This document shows, piece after piece, positions 1-8,220 of a DNA stretch of 64,000 bases. Position numbers and translations under genes: made by a program. The notes below the pieces were generated by a model, which was not told the origin of the DNA, searched no databases, and worked only from the letters and a program-made list of their open reading frames with translations. The DNA is from DYRB01 sp963709645 (lineage in GTDB: Bacteria; Pseudomonadota; Gammaproteobacteria; Chromatiales; Chromatiaceae). The DNA is taken from positions 1 to 64,000 of the forward strand of contig CAVPXP010000016.1 of NCBI GenBank assembly GCA_963709645.1, read 5' to 3'. Numbering within the stretch: the first letter of the stretch is position 1; every line of letters begins with the position of its first letter.

Positions 1-19
1 GCACCAGTCAATCTCGACA

Positions 20-511
20 TCACGAGCCCCCGTTCTGCATGAGACCCAAGGTGTACAGCAGTGCGGCAACCATCGCGGAGGCCGTGCGAACGTGGTTCCA
101 CATCGTCCACCGCCCCAGGTAGTGTTTCCACACGTCACGGGCGGCGGGCTCGGTGGCGGAGACGGCGGCCAACTGGTCGTTCAAGGGAACGTTCCCGAGT
201 ATGGTGACGAGGATAGTGCCCACGAGGTAGAAGAGCGCCCCGCCCAGGAAGAAGGCCGCGGAGGGACTACCCCAGCCCGCCACGGCGAGCCCGCCCGCGA
301 CGAGGGACAGCATGGCTGTTCCGAAGAAGGCGCCCAGGAACGAGGGATTGATGACAACGACGTTGATCGACTGCATCGCGCCGATTCCAACGGCGAAAGA
401 CACGTCTGCCAGAGCTTTCATAATGAAGCTCGAGAAACCAAAGAAGATCCCGCCCACCAGGGCGGAGCCGAGTAGGGCCATCGTCCCGACGACCGGTATC
501 AGCTGGTCCAT
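20..511 (-). CDS. DUF1772 (anthrone oxygenase-like) membrane protein
   Basis: The 163-residue product is strongly hydrophobic, with about four predicted membrane segments. It opens with a short periplasmic-style start followed by a G/F-rich helix (GGIFFGFSSF). A helix near residues 85-110 is followed by NVPLN and a WxxHxxRT segment, which is the usual layout of the DUF1772 family. The ATG at 511 was chosen because an upstream extension reads antisense-like, Arg-rich sequence inside the neighbouring reductase gene. It lies 19 bp downstream of the NmrA-type reductase, so the two are probably co-transcribed. The biochemical role of these small membrane proteins is not established; some relatives act in polyketide-type oxidations. 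Family assignment is fairly secure, function is not. Confidence 0.75.
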   Translation of the reverse strand: MDQLIPVVGTMALLGSALVGGIFFGFSSFIMKALADVSFAVGIGAMQSINVVVINPSFLGAFFGTAMLSLVAGGLAVAGWGSPSAAFFLGGALFYLVGTILVTILGNVPLNDQLAAVSATEPAARDVWKHYLGRWTMWNHVRTASAMVAALLYTLGLMQNGGS

Positions 512-530
512 TCCCGAACGTCCTGCGAAG

Positions 531-1376
531 TCATGACCATACGTTCCACACTCCAGATGCGGCCGCGGCACGACAAAAGTCCGCAAAGTCGCGAGGCTCG
601 CGACCGAGCGCCTTTTGTACACCGTCTCCAAGCGAGGCGTTGCGACCGTCGAGGACGGTGGCGAACAGGTAGTCCAACAGCCACGCGATGTCCTCTGGCA
701 GGCCCGCCTCGGCGATTCCGGCCACGAAGACCTCGTGCGGGATCTGGGCATATTTGATCGCACGTCTGGCGGCTTGGGAGATCTCTTCCACGGCCTTGGC
801 GAACGTGAGGAGTCGGGGCCCGGTGACCTCGTAGACCTGGCCGGCGTGGCCGTCTTCGGTTAGCGCGGCGACTGCGACATCGGCGATGTCGTCCGTATCG
901 ACGAACGGCTCCCCGACCTCCCCCGCCGGGAGCGCGACCTCGCCGGCCAGCACCATGCCAAGGAATTCTCCCTCGGAGAAGTTCTGGGAGAACCAGCTGC
1001 AGCGAACGACGGTCCACTCGATGTCCGGACGCTGGATGATCCGCTCGCACTCCTGCGCCTCCGCTTCGCCGCGACCGGACAAGAGAACCAAGCGTTGGAC
1101 CCCATGCTCCGCGGCTTGCCCGACGAACGCGCGGACGGCATCTGTCGCCCCTGGGATGGCGAGGTCGGGGGCATAGCTGATGTACGCTGCGGTCACGCCA
1201 TCGAGCACAGTGTCCCACCTGTTCTGATTGCCCCAGTCGAACGGCGGATCGGAATGCCGCGATCCGCTGCGCACTGCGTAGCCTTTCTCTGAGAGACGCT
1301 GGACTACTCGCCGGCCGGTCTTACCGGTCGCGCCGAGAACGAGCGTGAGGCCTTCGGGTCGTGTGGCGCTGTTCAT
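531..1376 (-). CDS. NmrA/SDR-type NAD(P)H-binding reductase
   Basis: This atypical short-chain dehydrogenase begins with a glycine-rich dinucleotide-binding loop (LGATGKTGRRVV) about ten residues in. A mid-protein LVLLSGRGE strand and a WTVVRCSWFSQNF segment are typical of NmrA-like and ergot-alkaloid AgnA-type oxidoreductases. The PFVDTDDIADVAVAAL segment is also diagnostic of this group. The start at ATG 1376 is preferred over an ATG 57 bp upstream because the Rossmann loop then sits at the usual distance from the N terminus. It is the upstream member of a two-gene unit with the DUF1772 protein. Substrate cannot be told from sequence; members range from quinone reductases to redox sensors. 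Confidence 0.8.
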   Translation of the reverse strand: MNSATRPEGLTLVLGATGKTGRRVVQRLSEKGYAVRSGSRHSDPPFDWGNQNRWDTVLDGVTAAYISYAPDLAIPGATDAVRAFVGQAAEHGVQRLVLLSGRGEAEAQECERIIQRPDIEWTVVRCSWFSQNFSEGEFLGMVLAGEVALPAGEVGEPFVDTDDIADVAVAALTEDGHAGQVYEVTGPRLLTFAKAVEEISQAARRAIKYAQIPHEVFVAGIAEAGLPEDIAWLLDYLFATVLDGRNASLGDGVQKALGREPRDFADFCRAAAASGVWNVWS

Positions 1377-2046
1377 GTCGTATGACCTTATATGGCTTTC
1401 CGCCCCATCTTTCGACGGGTTTGGTCCTGTCACGGTTGTAAGAAGCCAAAATATAGTCGCTGAATGGCCAAGTAGGGCCCAATCACCTATGTTCGCTTCG
1501 GGTCGCTATGTGAAGCTGCAACCTAGTGCCTGGCCGGAAACAGACAAACGGGCGCTAAATCAGTTTGTTATAATCTGCCCCCAAGGTTGAAGCTTTCACG
1601 CTCTGTTCTTCTATGGGGTTGGATTGGAATCGCTAACCGACTGTTCTCGAAGAGCACACGCGGACAGCGTGGCAGGTTTTCCGGGCGTCCCAGGCCGAAA
1701 TCCGTATAAGATCCAATAAACTTCGTCATTCGAAATCCAGTCTGGGGATGGGGGATGGTCAAATCTTGCATTGCAACATCCATAACGGGGCAACGCCGGA
1801 TTCTCTGACTCGGCCTACTCCCCCACAAACCTGATAGCAAGTGTAGGGTCAGCAAAAAAGCCGGGGCCAGGTCTCACATTGCCCATTTTGGGGGAACTGC
1901 CGAACTTGCCGGCGTCTTACGACAAAATTCGGCTGGTCTTATGGTGTGCGGCGTGAGACCCGGCCCCTATGCCGGCTTGGCCCCCTATGCCTGCTTTGGT
2001 CAGATCAACCACGACTGACACATGCGGCGATTGAGGAAATGGCGGA
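1377..2046. other. Intergenic stretch, no supported gene
   Basis: This 670-bp gap separates two minus-strand genes. Its base composition is clearly lower in GC than the flanking genes around 1380-1850. The only longish reading frames have no recognisable domain and poor codon usage. It contains an imperfect inverted repeat, listed separately at 1863-1967, that resembles relics of mobile or REP-type sequences. Confidence 0.5.
1863..1967. repeat. Imperfect inverted repeat, possible miniature element
   Basis: Arms at 1863-1877 and 1953-1967 pair over 15 bases with one mismatch (core GGTCTCAC / GTGAGACC followed by GGCCCC-type sequence). The 75-bp interior has no reading frame of interest. The symmetrical arms could fold into a long hairpin or mark the ends of a small non-autonomous element. 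No second copy was noticed in this window. Confidence 0.4.
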
Positions 2047-3381
2047 TCAGGTGCCTGGATCAGCGCCCAGGCGTTCCAGTTTCTCGGCGATCAAGCGCAT
2101 GTGCAGACGCAGATTGTAGAGCTGGTCGGAGTAGGAGAGCGGGACCTCGACACGAGCGGCATCGGACTCGATGTCGGCGAGGCGCTCGGCCAGCGACCGG
2201 AGCGCCTGCGGGTCGCCTGACGACAGCGCCAGCTCCAGGTCGATCCGCCGCAGTTCCCGATACCAGCGGATGATGCGGCTGCGGATCCGCCAACGGTAGA
2301 CCGGCGGGGTGATTTTCACCAACGGGATCAGCAGTCCAATCAAGGGGAGGAGCATGACCTTGAGTCGGTCGATCAGGCTGGCCGCCCAGAACGGCAGATA
2401 GCGCTGCAGGAAGGGCGGGCCGTACTTGAGATAGCGTGCCGCAGCGGGGGCGAGGTGGAAGTCGGTATGCAAGGCCGAGGGAAAGCTTCCGGGTTTAGCA
2501 AACGGGCCGCCTTTGCCATGGACTTCCTCGGCGGCTCGCAACAACAGTCCGATCAGGGCCGGGTGAAGGTCGGGGTGGGCGACCAGATTGGCGGTGACGG
2601 CCACCAGGCGGATGTCGCGCTGAGGGATATTGCCGGCGAGATCCAGCGTGCCCTCGGGCAGCGTCAGTTCGGTCAGGGTCGCATCGCGGCCGGCATAGGC
2701 TGCAGCGCGCGGTAGGTCGAGCACCTCTACGTTACCGTCCAGCGCCAGGCGTTTGAGTAGCGGCGACTCGGCAGCGCCGATGGCGAACAGCAGGTCCAGC
2801 TCGCCGGCTACAAGCTGGGCGGCGGCAACATCCATGTCGACGCCGATCAACGAGGCATTGCCGGCGTCGATGCGGTTGTCGCCGAGCATCTTCAGTGCGA
2901 CAAAGCGTGTGCCGCTGTCCTCCGGTCCGATACCGATGCGCTGGCCCGCGCGGGCATTGAGCGGCGCGTTGGGTCGGTCCTTGGGCCCGAGCAGCCAAAC
3001 GGGCTCGTAGAACAGGCTGCCCAGGCCATCGACCTGCCCCCGCTGTTCGTCATCGGCAATGCCGCCCTGGATCAGGGCTACATCCACCGGTGCCGCTTCC
3101 CGTGTCAGCAGGGCGAGGTTTTCCACCGAGCCCATGGTTTCCAGGACATCGAGGGTGATCCCGCTGCGCGCCAGAATCACCTTGTATTGCTGGGCGTAAC
3201 GGTAGTAAGCGCCGCTCTGCTCGCCCGCGGCTATGGTGATCCGGCTTGGCGGGGCCGGCTGCACAAATTGCCATGCCACGACGCCGGCGGCGATGACCAG
3301 CAGGGTCGCGCCGGCGAACAGGCCGGCGGACTCGGCACGACCAAGCTTGGGCTCGCGCCCGGGTGAGGGCTGGGATGACAT
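2047..3381 (-). CDS. TAXI-family TRAP transporter solute-binding protein with C-terminal membrane anchor
   Basis: This 444-residue protein has an N-terminal membrane segment (about residues 18-40). It continues with the TAXI/NMT1-like periplasmic binding fold: ITIAAGEQSGAYYRYAQQY near residue 48, then VDVALIQGG and IGIGPEDSGTR. These are hallmarks of the substrate-binding subunit of tripartite ATP-independent transporters. A second hydrophobic helix (about residues 335-360) and a basic, helical tail follow, so the protein is probably tethered at both ends. No TRAP membrane permease (DctM/fused type) is adjacent. It may work with a remote permease or as a sensor. Family confident, ligand unknown. 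Confidence 0.82.
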   Translation of the reverse strand: MSSQPSPGREPKLGRAESAGLFAGATLLVIAAGVVAWQFVQPAPPSRITIAAGEQSGAYYRYAQQYKVILARSGITLDVLETMGSVENLALLTREAAPVDVALIQGGIADDEQRGQVDGLGSLFYEPVWLLGPKDRPNAPLNARAGQRIGIGPEDSGTRFVALKMLGDNRIDAGNASLIGVDMDVAAAQLVAGELDLLFAIGAAESPLLKRLALDGNVEVLDLPRAAAYAGRDATLTELTLPEGTLDLAGNIPQRDIRLVAVTANLVAHPDLHPALIGLLLRAAEEVHGKGGPFAKPGSFPSALHTDFHLAPAAARYLKYGPPFLQRYLPFWAASLIDRLKVMLLPLIGLLIPLVKITPPVYRWRIRSRIIRWYRELRRIDLELALSSGDPQALRSLAERLADIESDAARVEVPLSYSDQLYNLRLHMRLIAEKLERLGADPGT

Positions 3382-3779
3382 TGGTGCTCGGCTGCGGCGT
3401 AACGATTGCGGCGACTGTGCCGAAGTTTACCTGATCGCGGGAACGTCACGCTGGTTCGGCGTTATTGTGTGCGTCCCAACGCATTGAACAATATGGCGAG
3501 GGCCTCGCCGGCGAGGATGGGCGGTCCAGGACCGATTCTCCGAAATCGGCCGGTCAGGCGTTGGACCAAAGTAACAGGGGACATCGGCCGGTTGTCTTGC
3601 TGTTGGTCACCCAGCCTCTGATTGCTAGGCGACAGCAGAAATTGATCCCCCTTCGGCCATCCTCTTGATTAGGGTTCCTTGAGGGGCCGAGATCTTCACA
3701 ACGAAATAGAATTTGTCTGCAGCCCAGAAGACCACCACGCCTCTTCAGTATGCTTGAGGGACGAAATTTGGTGCAACTG

Positions 3780-3889
3780 AGAGGCTGTGAAAAAACCCTC
3801 TCACAGGGTAATCTGGCGAAATAGAAGTCTATATATTCAATGAGTTGAGTCTCGCGCTTCGCCGGTATTTCGGTTTTTTCACAAACTCT
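3780..3889. mobile_element. MITE-like element, 110 bp, with 18-bp terminal inverted repeats
   Basis: The ends at 3780-3797 and 3872-3889 are inverted repeats matching at 16 of 18 positions (shared core TGTGAAAAAACC). The interior is short and non-coding. The A-run next to TGTG is common at the ends of some IS families, so this may be an internally deleted insertion sequence. The parent transposase is not in the window. Confidence 0.5.
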
Positions 3890-3957
3890 GAGTCAAACCG
3901 ATGCGCTTCAGAGCTTCCGTGGCCAATCCTTGGAGCCAAGGCTCTCCAAGCGTTTAA

Positions 3958-4114
3958 GGCGATTGCCGGAAAATTACCTACCAGAAGGCGCCGGATTTAC
4001 GTCCGCCTTCAAGGAGTACCGGCAGGAGCCTAGCAGGGCTATGTGACTGCTGGCGCGACAAAGAAGGTGGGCGCGAAGACAAGCCAGCTGGTACATGATT
4101 TGACAGAAATCGCC
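3958..4114 (+). mobile_element. 157-bp miniature inverted-repeat element, copy A
   Basis: It is exactly the same length as a copy at 56676-56832 in the opposite orientation, and the two match at about 146 of 157 positions by hand alignment. Each copy ends in 27-bp imperfect inverted repeats that start GGCGATT and finish near ATGTACCAG (copy A's left arm is degraded). The flanks on both copies are TAAGGCG-like and CGCCTAAG. The element has no credible coding capacity, which fits a non-autonomous MITE or a REPIN-type repeat. Confidence 0.75.
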
Positions 4115-4132
4115 TAAGCAGCGGGTGTGCAG

Positions 4133-4325
4133 GCAGCACGACTCCCTCCTCCTGGAAGGGGGAGGGATGGGGAGGGGTGGAAGCCCTATCGCATACCGAG
4201 ACGTCGCTGCTGTGTCGCAACCTTGGACCCCCCTCCTAACCTCCTTCGAGGAGGGAGGAATGCCTCGTCGGTCTGAGGTAGGTCTTCGGTCGGGCTCCTC
4301 CTCCGGCCTGGGAGGAAATAACCCG
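4133..4325. repeat. Alternating purine/pyrimidine tracts with hairpins
   Basis: The stretch alternates CTCCTCC-type and GGAGGG-type tracts, giving several possible hairpins such as CCTCC-TTCGA-GGAGG near 4241-4255. Such sequences are common in intergenic DNA of GC-rich bacteria. No gene function is proposed. Confidence 0.35.
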
Positions 4326-4477
4326 ATTGGGTCCCCATGTTGCCCGTGGTCGACACCCATAGACAGACAGGGTAACGAACGAAATTACGCCCCGTGAGCC
4401 GTGCTATCCGGCTCACCTTGCGGGGAATTGGGAACGCTCACATAGACCATTTGCCTGGTAAGTGGCCATGAACCCCG

Positions 4478-5248
4478 ATGTCTGAGAACAACGTTCCACC
4501 TCCGGTGTTCCGCGCGCGCCTCGTGCGCAGTGCCGTGGTAAACGGCGTCGCGGGGCTTTTACTGTTAACCGCCCTCGGACTCGGTCTGGCCGGCGCACTC
4601 GGGCTCGGCAACGCCTTCCTCCCCAAGGCTGTCGCGGCCTACGGGGTGGTACTTGGGATCATGGCGGCCTTCCTGCATCGGCACCGGCCACATCGCCGCA
4701 TGGGCCCAGCCAACCAGGTGACCCTGGTGCGCGGGGTGCTCACTGCCCTCCTGGCTGGGTTGCTGGGCGAGGGAGGAACCCCCGCCGCCGCAGCCTGGAC
4801 GGCCCTGGCGCTGGCCCTGGTGGCCGCGGCGCTCGATGGGGTGGACGGCCACCTGGCGCGGCGCTTGGGTTGGGCGAGCCCTTTCGGCGCCCGCTTCGAT
4901 ATGGAGATCGACGCCCTGCTGGTGGCGGTGCTCGCGATCCTTCTGTGGTCCCTCGGCAAGGCGGGGCCCTGGGTCCTCGCGGCGGGGTTCCTGCGCTATC
5001 TGTTCGTGGGGGCCGGTTACCTCTGGCCCATGCTGCGGCACCCGTTACCCCCTAGCCGCCGGCGCCAGACGGTCTGCGTCGTTCAGGTCCTGACGCTCAC
5101 CCTGGCCCTGGCGCCCGTCGTCCCTCCGGTTTGGAGTGCGCCCGTGGCCGCCGCCGGGTTGGCCTTGCTCTGTTACTCTTTCGCCGTCGATACCCTCTGG
5201 CTCGTCCGCCGAGCGGGTCTGAACGCGTCCATCGGAGATTTGCCGTGA
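4478..5248 (+). CDS. CDP-alcohol phosphatidyltransferase family protein
   Basis: The 256-residue polytopic membrane protein carries the full family signature D120-x2-D123-G-x2-A127-R-x8-G137-x3-D141-x3-D145, which binds the metals and the CDP-linked substrate. At least six hydrophobic helices surround it. These enzymes transfer a phosphatidyl or similar group from a CDP-activated donor to an alcohol in the inner membrane. The closely following sulfatase-fold membrane gene suggests a shared job in lipid or envelope head-group modification, as in phosphoglycerol or phosphoethanolamine decoration. The exact acceptor is unknown; it is not clearly PgsA or PssA. ATG 4478 gives a normal soluble N terminus of about 15 residues before the first helix. 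Confidence 0.85.
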   Translation: MSENNVPPPVFRARLVRSAVVNGVAGLLLLTALGLGLAGALGLGNAFLPKAVAAYGVVLGIMAAFLHRHRPHRRMGPANQVTLVRGVLTALLAGLLGEGGTPAAAAWTALALALVAAALDGVDGHLARRLGWASPFGARFDMEIDALLVAVLAILLWSLGKAGPWVLAAGFLRYLFVGAGYLWPMLRHPLPPSRRRQTVCVVQVLTLTLALAPVVPPVWSAPVAAAGLALLCYSFAVDTLWLVRRAGLNASIGDLP

Positions 5249-5384
5249 CCGTGAGAGACACACAGCCATTGCAACGCCGCGGCCGGGACCATGGCCGGGC
5301 GGCCGATGCGATCGGCGCGAGGCCGCAGTAGCTTGGAGCGGGGTTCACAACCGCAGCGGTCGGCTTGGTGGGGCTGGCTGGGCC

Positions 5385-7073
5385 TTGGCCACCGGGGTCT
5401 TTCTGCTCAACGCCGCCCTGAGCTTCCACAACCACTGGCCGACCCCCTGGGTGGAGGTTCGCCGCGAGCTGTCCGTGGAGATCCCCCTGCTGATCCTGGC
5501 TCTGGCCCTGGGGGCGAGGGTCTGGGGCCCGCCCTCCCGGCGCTTGCTGGCCGGGCTCGCATTGATCCTGACCCTGATGGCGTTGGGGCGCTACGCAGAG
5601 GTGACGGCCCCGGCCCTCTACGGTCGCCCCATCAATCTGTTCTGGGATGCCCAGCACCTGCCGCGGGTGGCGGCTATGCTGGTCGAGGCAGCGCCCTTGC
5701 CCCTGGTGCTCGTTGGCGTGCTCTGCCTGGCGCTCTTGTTGGGGCTCGTCTATGCGCTGCTGCGCTGGGCCCTGGGGCAGGTTGGAGAGGCTGTCGGCCG
5801 GCCCGCTCGGCGCCGGGTCCTGACGGTGCTCGCCGGTGCCGCGGTCGCCGCCTACCTGGCCGGGGTGCTCAGCCCGGGCCTGGATTGGGAGCACAGCTTC
5901 TCTCTCCCGGTGACCAAGACCTATGCCCAACAGGCGGCCTTCGTAGTCACGGCGCTGGGGGCCGCGCCGCGCACGCTGCCGCCGAGTCCACCCATGCAGT
6001 CGGACCTCGCGCGGGTGCAGGGCGCCCAGGTGGTGATCCTCTTCGCCGAATCCTACGGTGCCGTGACCTACGACCAGCCGCGCCTCGCCGAGGTCCTCGC
6101 GGCCAGTCGCGCCGACCTGGCGGCGGCGCTGGCCGAAACGGGGCGGGGGGTCGTCTCGGCCTTCGTCCGCTCACCAACCTTCGGGGGTAGCTCCTGGCTC
6201 GCCCACGCCAGCCTGCTCTCCGGGGTGGAGGTGACCGAGGGCGCCGATTACGACCTCCTTCTCACCCAGCGGCGGGAGACCCTGGTCCACCGCTTCGCCC
6301 GGGCCGGTTACCGCACCCTGGCGGTCATGCCGGGCCTGCGCCAGGCCTGGCCCGAGGGGGCCTTCTACGCATTCGATACGATCCTGGGAGCACCGGCCCT
6401 GGACTATCGGGGGCCTGACCTGGGCTGGTGGCGCATCCCGGACCAGTTTTCCCTGGCCCGGCTGGACGCCGACGAGTTGGCGAGTGCGGATGGCCGGCCG
6501 CGCCTCGCCGTCTTTCCAACCATCAATTCCCACATCCCCTTTCGTCCAACGCCGCCCTACCAGCCGGATTGGGGCCGCGTGCTCACGCCGGACCCCTTTG
6601 ACGCGGCTGAGACCGCCGCCGCCCTCGCCCAGAGGCCCACGCTCTTGGATCTCGGCCCGGCCTACGCGGATTCACTCGCCTACCTGTTCGAGGTCCTGGC
6701 GGGCTGGCTGCGGGAGAGGCCGGACCTGGATCTGGTGCTGCTGGTGCTAGGGGATCACCAGCCGGCGGCCGTGGTGAGCGGGGAGGGCGCCCCCTGGGAG
6801 GTCCCGGTGCACCTCGTCACGGGGCGGGCGGCAGTACTCGACGCCCTGGCGGCAGAAGGCTTCGCCCCCGGACTCACGCCGCACCGGCCGACCCTGGGCA
6901 ACATGCCGGAGCTGACGGAGATGCTGCTGCGCGCCTTCGACTCAGGCCGGTCTGTCCCCCATGGGGACCTTGGGGTCGCGCGCGATCCTGGCGTAGACAT
7001 CCCCGGACCCGGCGTTGTCGGGGAGTCCGGTAAGGAAAGACCGGATCCCGGCGGCGTCCAGCCATCGGAGTGA
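5385..7073 (+). CDS. Membrane sulfatase/phosphatase-fold (LtaS-like) protein
   Basis: The N-terminal 170 residues hold about four to five membrane helices. The rest is an alkaline-phosphatase-superfamily domain with VVILFAESYGA (metal-binding Glu), RSPTFGGSSWLAHASLLSG (likely nucleophile Ser/Thr) and LVLLVLGDHQPA (metal-binding Asp-His). This resembles the phosphoglycerol/phosphoethanolamine transferase group. The only in-frame start codon is TTG 5385. However, sequence just upstream in another frame (from ATG 5291, ending SAWWGWLGL) reads as the natural beginning of the first helix, so a one-base indel near 5384 is likely. The last 130 bp overlap the 3' end of the convergent FkbM gene, and the final 45 or so residues look non-native, so a second indel near 6950 is possible. 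It probably acts with the CDP-alcohol transferase upstream. Confidence 0.75.
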   Translation: MATGVFLLNAALSFHNHWPTPWVEVRRELSVEIPLLILALALGARVWGPPSRRLLAGLALILTLMALGRYAEVTAPALYGRPINLFWDAQHLPRVAAMLVEAAPLPLVLVGVLCLALLLGLVYALLRWALGQVGEAVGRPARRRVLTVLAGAAVAAYLAGVLSPGLDWEHSFSLPVTKTYAQQAAFVVTALGAAPRTLPPSPPMQSDLARVQGAQVVILFAESYGAVTYDQPRLAEVLAASRADLAAALAETGRGVVSAFVRSPTFGGSSWLAHASLLSGVEVTEGADYDLLLTQRRETLVHRFARAGYRTLAVMPGLRQAWPEGAFYAFDTILGAPALDYRGPDLGWWRIPDQFSLARLDADELASADGRPRLAVFPTINSHIPFRPTPPYQPDWGRVLTPDPFDAAETAAALAQRPTLLDLGPAYADSLAYLFEVLAGWLRERPDLDLVLLVLGDHQPAAVVSGEGAPWEVPVHLVTGRAAVLDALAAEGFAPGLTPHRPTLGNMPELTEMLLRAFDSGRSVPHGDLGVARDPGVDIPGPGVVGESGKERPDPGGVQPSE

Positions 7074-7727
7074 GCCCAGTCGGTGGCTCTCGCCGGGAGA
7101 CCAGTTGAACCGGTAGTCTCCAAGGGTCTCCAGGCGGTCGATGCAGGACAGTGCGGCATCCATCGCCACCGCCAGATACTCGAAGGACAGGGCCGCGACG
7201 GGGCGCGAGAGGCCCAAAAGGACCTCGGGCTCGTAGCCCTCCACGTCGATCTTGATGAAGGCCGGCTCGCCAAAGCGCTGGATCAGGTCATCCAGGGTCG
7301 TCACCGGAACCTGGGCCGCCTCCCGCCAGCGCACGCCATGGAACGACGGCTCCGTGCAGACCCGGCGAGCCCAGTCGGCGGACAGGGTCGTTACCGTCGG
7401 GTGGCGCTCGCTCACCCAGAGGGCGGCGCGTCCAAGCTCGCGACCCACGGCCTCGGGCACGAGAGTCACCCCCTCGTCGCGGCCGTAAAGCAGGTGCAGC
7501 ACCCGGAGCAGATCCGGCTGGGGCTCCACAGCAACAACGCGGGCGCCCAGGCCGCGCCAGCAGCGGACGCGATTGCCCACATGGGCACCGAGGTCGAAGG
7601 CCAGCGAGCCAGGCCCGAGGAAGGGGGCGTAGAGCCGGGCCAGGCGTCGCGCCCGCAACGGATTGCCGTAATACAGGGCCAGGGAACGGACCAGACCAAG
7701 GGTGCGGGCGATGGGGTTGGAGGTCAT
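6942..7727 (-). CDS. FkbM family SAM-dependent methyltransferase
   Basis: This 261-residue protein has methyltransferase motif I as FDLGAHVGNR (about residues 44-53) and a second-strand acidic residue in VVAVEPQPDLL. It then shows VTTLDDLI and FIKIDVEGYEPEVLLGL, which are the characteristic FkbM blocks. FkbM enzymes O-methylate sugars or other small molecules, often in cell-surface glycans or natural products. It is convergent with, and overlaps, the sulfatase-fold gene, so it is not in the same transcript. Its acceptor is unknown, but proximity to envelope-modification genes fits a glycan role. Confidence 0.87.
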   Translation of the reverse strand: MTSNPIARTLGLVRSLALYYGNPLRARRLARLYAPFLGPGSLAFDLGAHVGNRVRCWRGLGARVVAVEPQPDLLRVLHLLYGRDEGVTLVPEAVGRELGRAALWVSERHPTVTTLSADWARRVCTEPSFHGVRWREAAQVPVTTLDDLIQRFGEPAFIKIDVEGYEPEVLLGLSRPVAALSFEYLAVAMDAALSCIDRLETLGDYRFNWSPGESHRLGSLRWLDAAGIRSFLTGLPDNAGSGDVYARIARDPKVPMGDRPA

Positions 7728-8198
7728 TACCGACTCGGCGGGGCGGTCTGCATCGGTGGATGTGTGGACGAGCGGGGTCTGCGCGAGCCTCCCTCGTCCG
7801 GCAGTCGGACCGCCGATTCCCGGCGAGGTTTCACGCCCTTGTGCGGCGCCCGGCCCATTAGGCAGCGTGAGGCGCCGCGACTCTACGCCATCGTTGAGGT
7901 GCTGAGCCGCCGCGCCGGGCTCGATCGGCTGCCGGTGCTCTATCCGAACGGCCGCCGATGCGGCTGCGCTGGCACATCGCCGGCCTCTGGTACTGACGCC
8001 CCCCGGAGCCCCCGTGCCGGACTTCGACGCGCCCTATCCGCGAGCAACTGCGGTGGCCGCTCCTCGCGTTCTGACCCCTTCCTTTAGTGTCTTGGTTCCG
8101 CTCTTGGACCACTCACCTGTTGCACTGGACCAACGTCAGGCATGGGTGGGCGGTAGAATGGCCAGGTTCTGCCAACGCACACCGAGAGGGGGAGCAAT
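7728..8198. other. Intergenic region with a possible gene remnant
   Basis: This is about 470 bp without an intact gene. On the plus strand around 7870-7996 two frames give protein-like pieces (RLYAIVEVLSRRAGLDRLP, then MRLRWHIAGLWY ending at 7996). They would join if one base were added or removed near 7957. This could be the 3' end of a lost gene, but I do not recognise the family. Confidence 0.3.
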
Positions 8199-8220
8199 AT
8201 GGGAGAGAAAAGAGCCTGCC

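Larger units (their letters stand above)
3382..4477. other. Long intergenic region rich in small repeats
   Basis: This gap of about 1.1 kb has no convincing gene. It holds a 110-bp element with terminal inverted repeats (3780-3889), a 157-bp miniature element with a second copy near 56.7 kb (3958-4114), and purine-tract hairpins (about 4133-4325). The 3780-3960 part is relatively AT-rich compared with the surrounding genes. The stretch looks like a landing pad for non-autonomous elements. Confidence 0.6.

Noticed and set aside
1568..1855. 95-codon minus-strand reading frame
   Set aside because: No motif, no ribosome-binding site and composition unlike the real genes around it.
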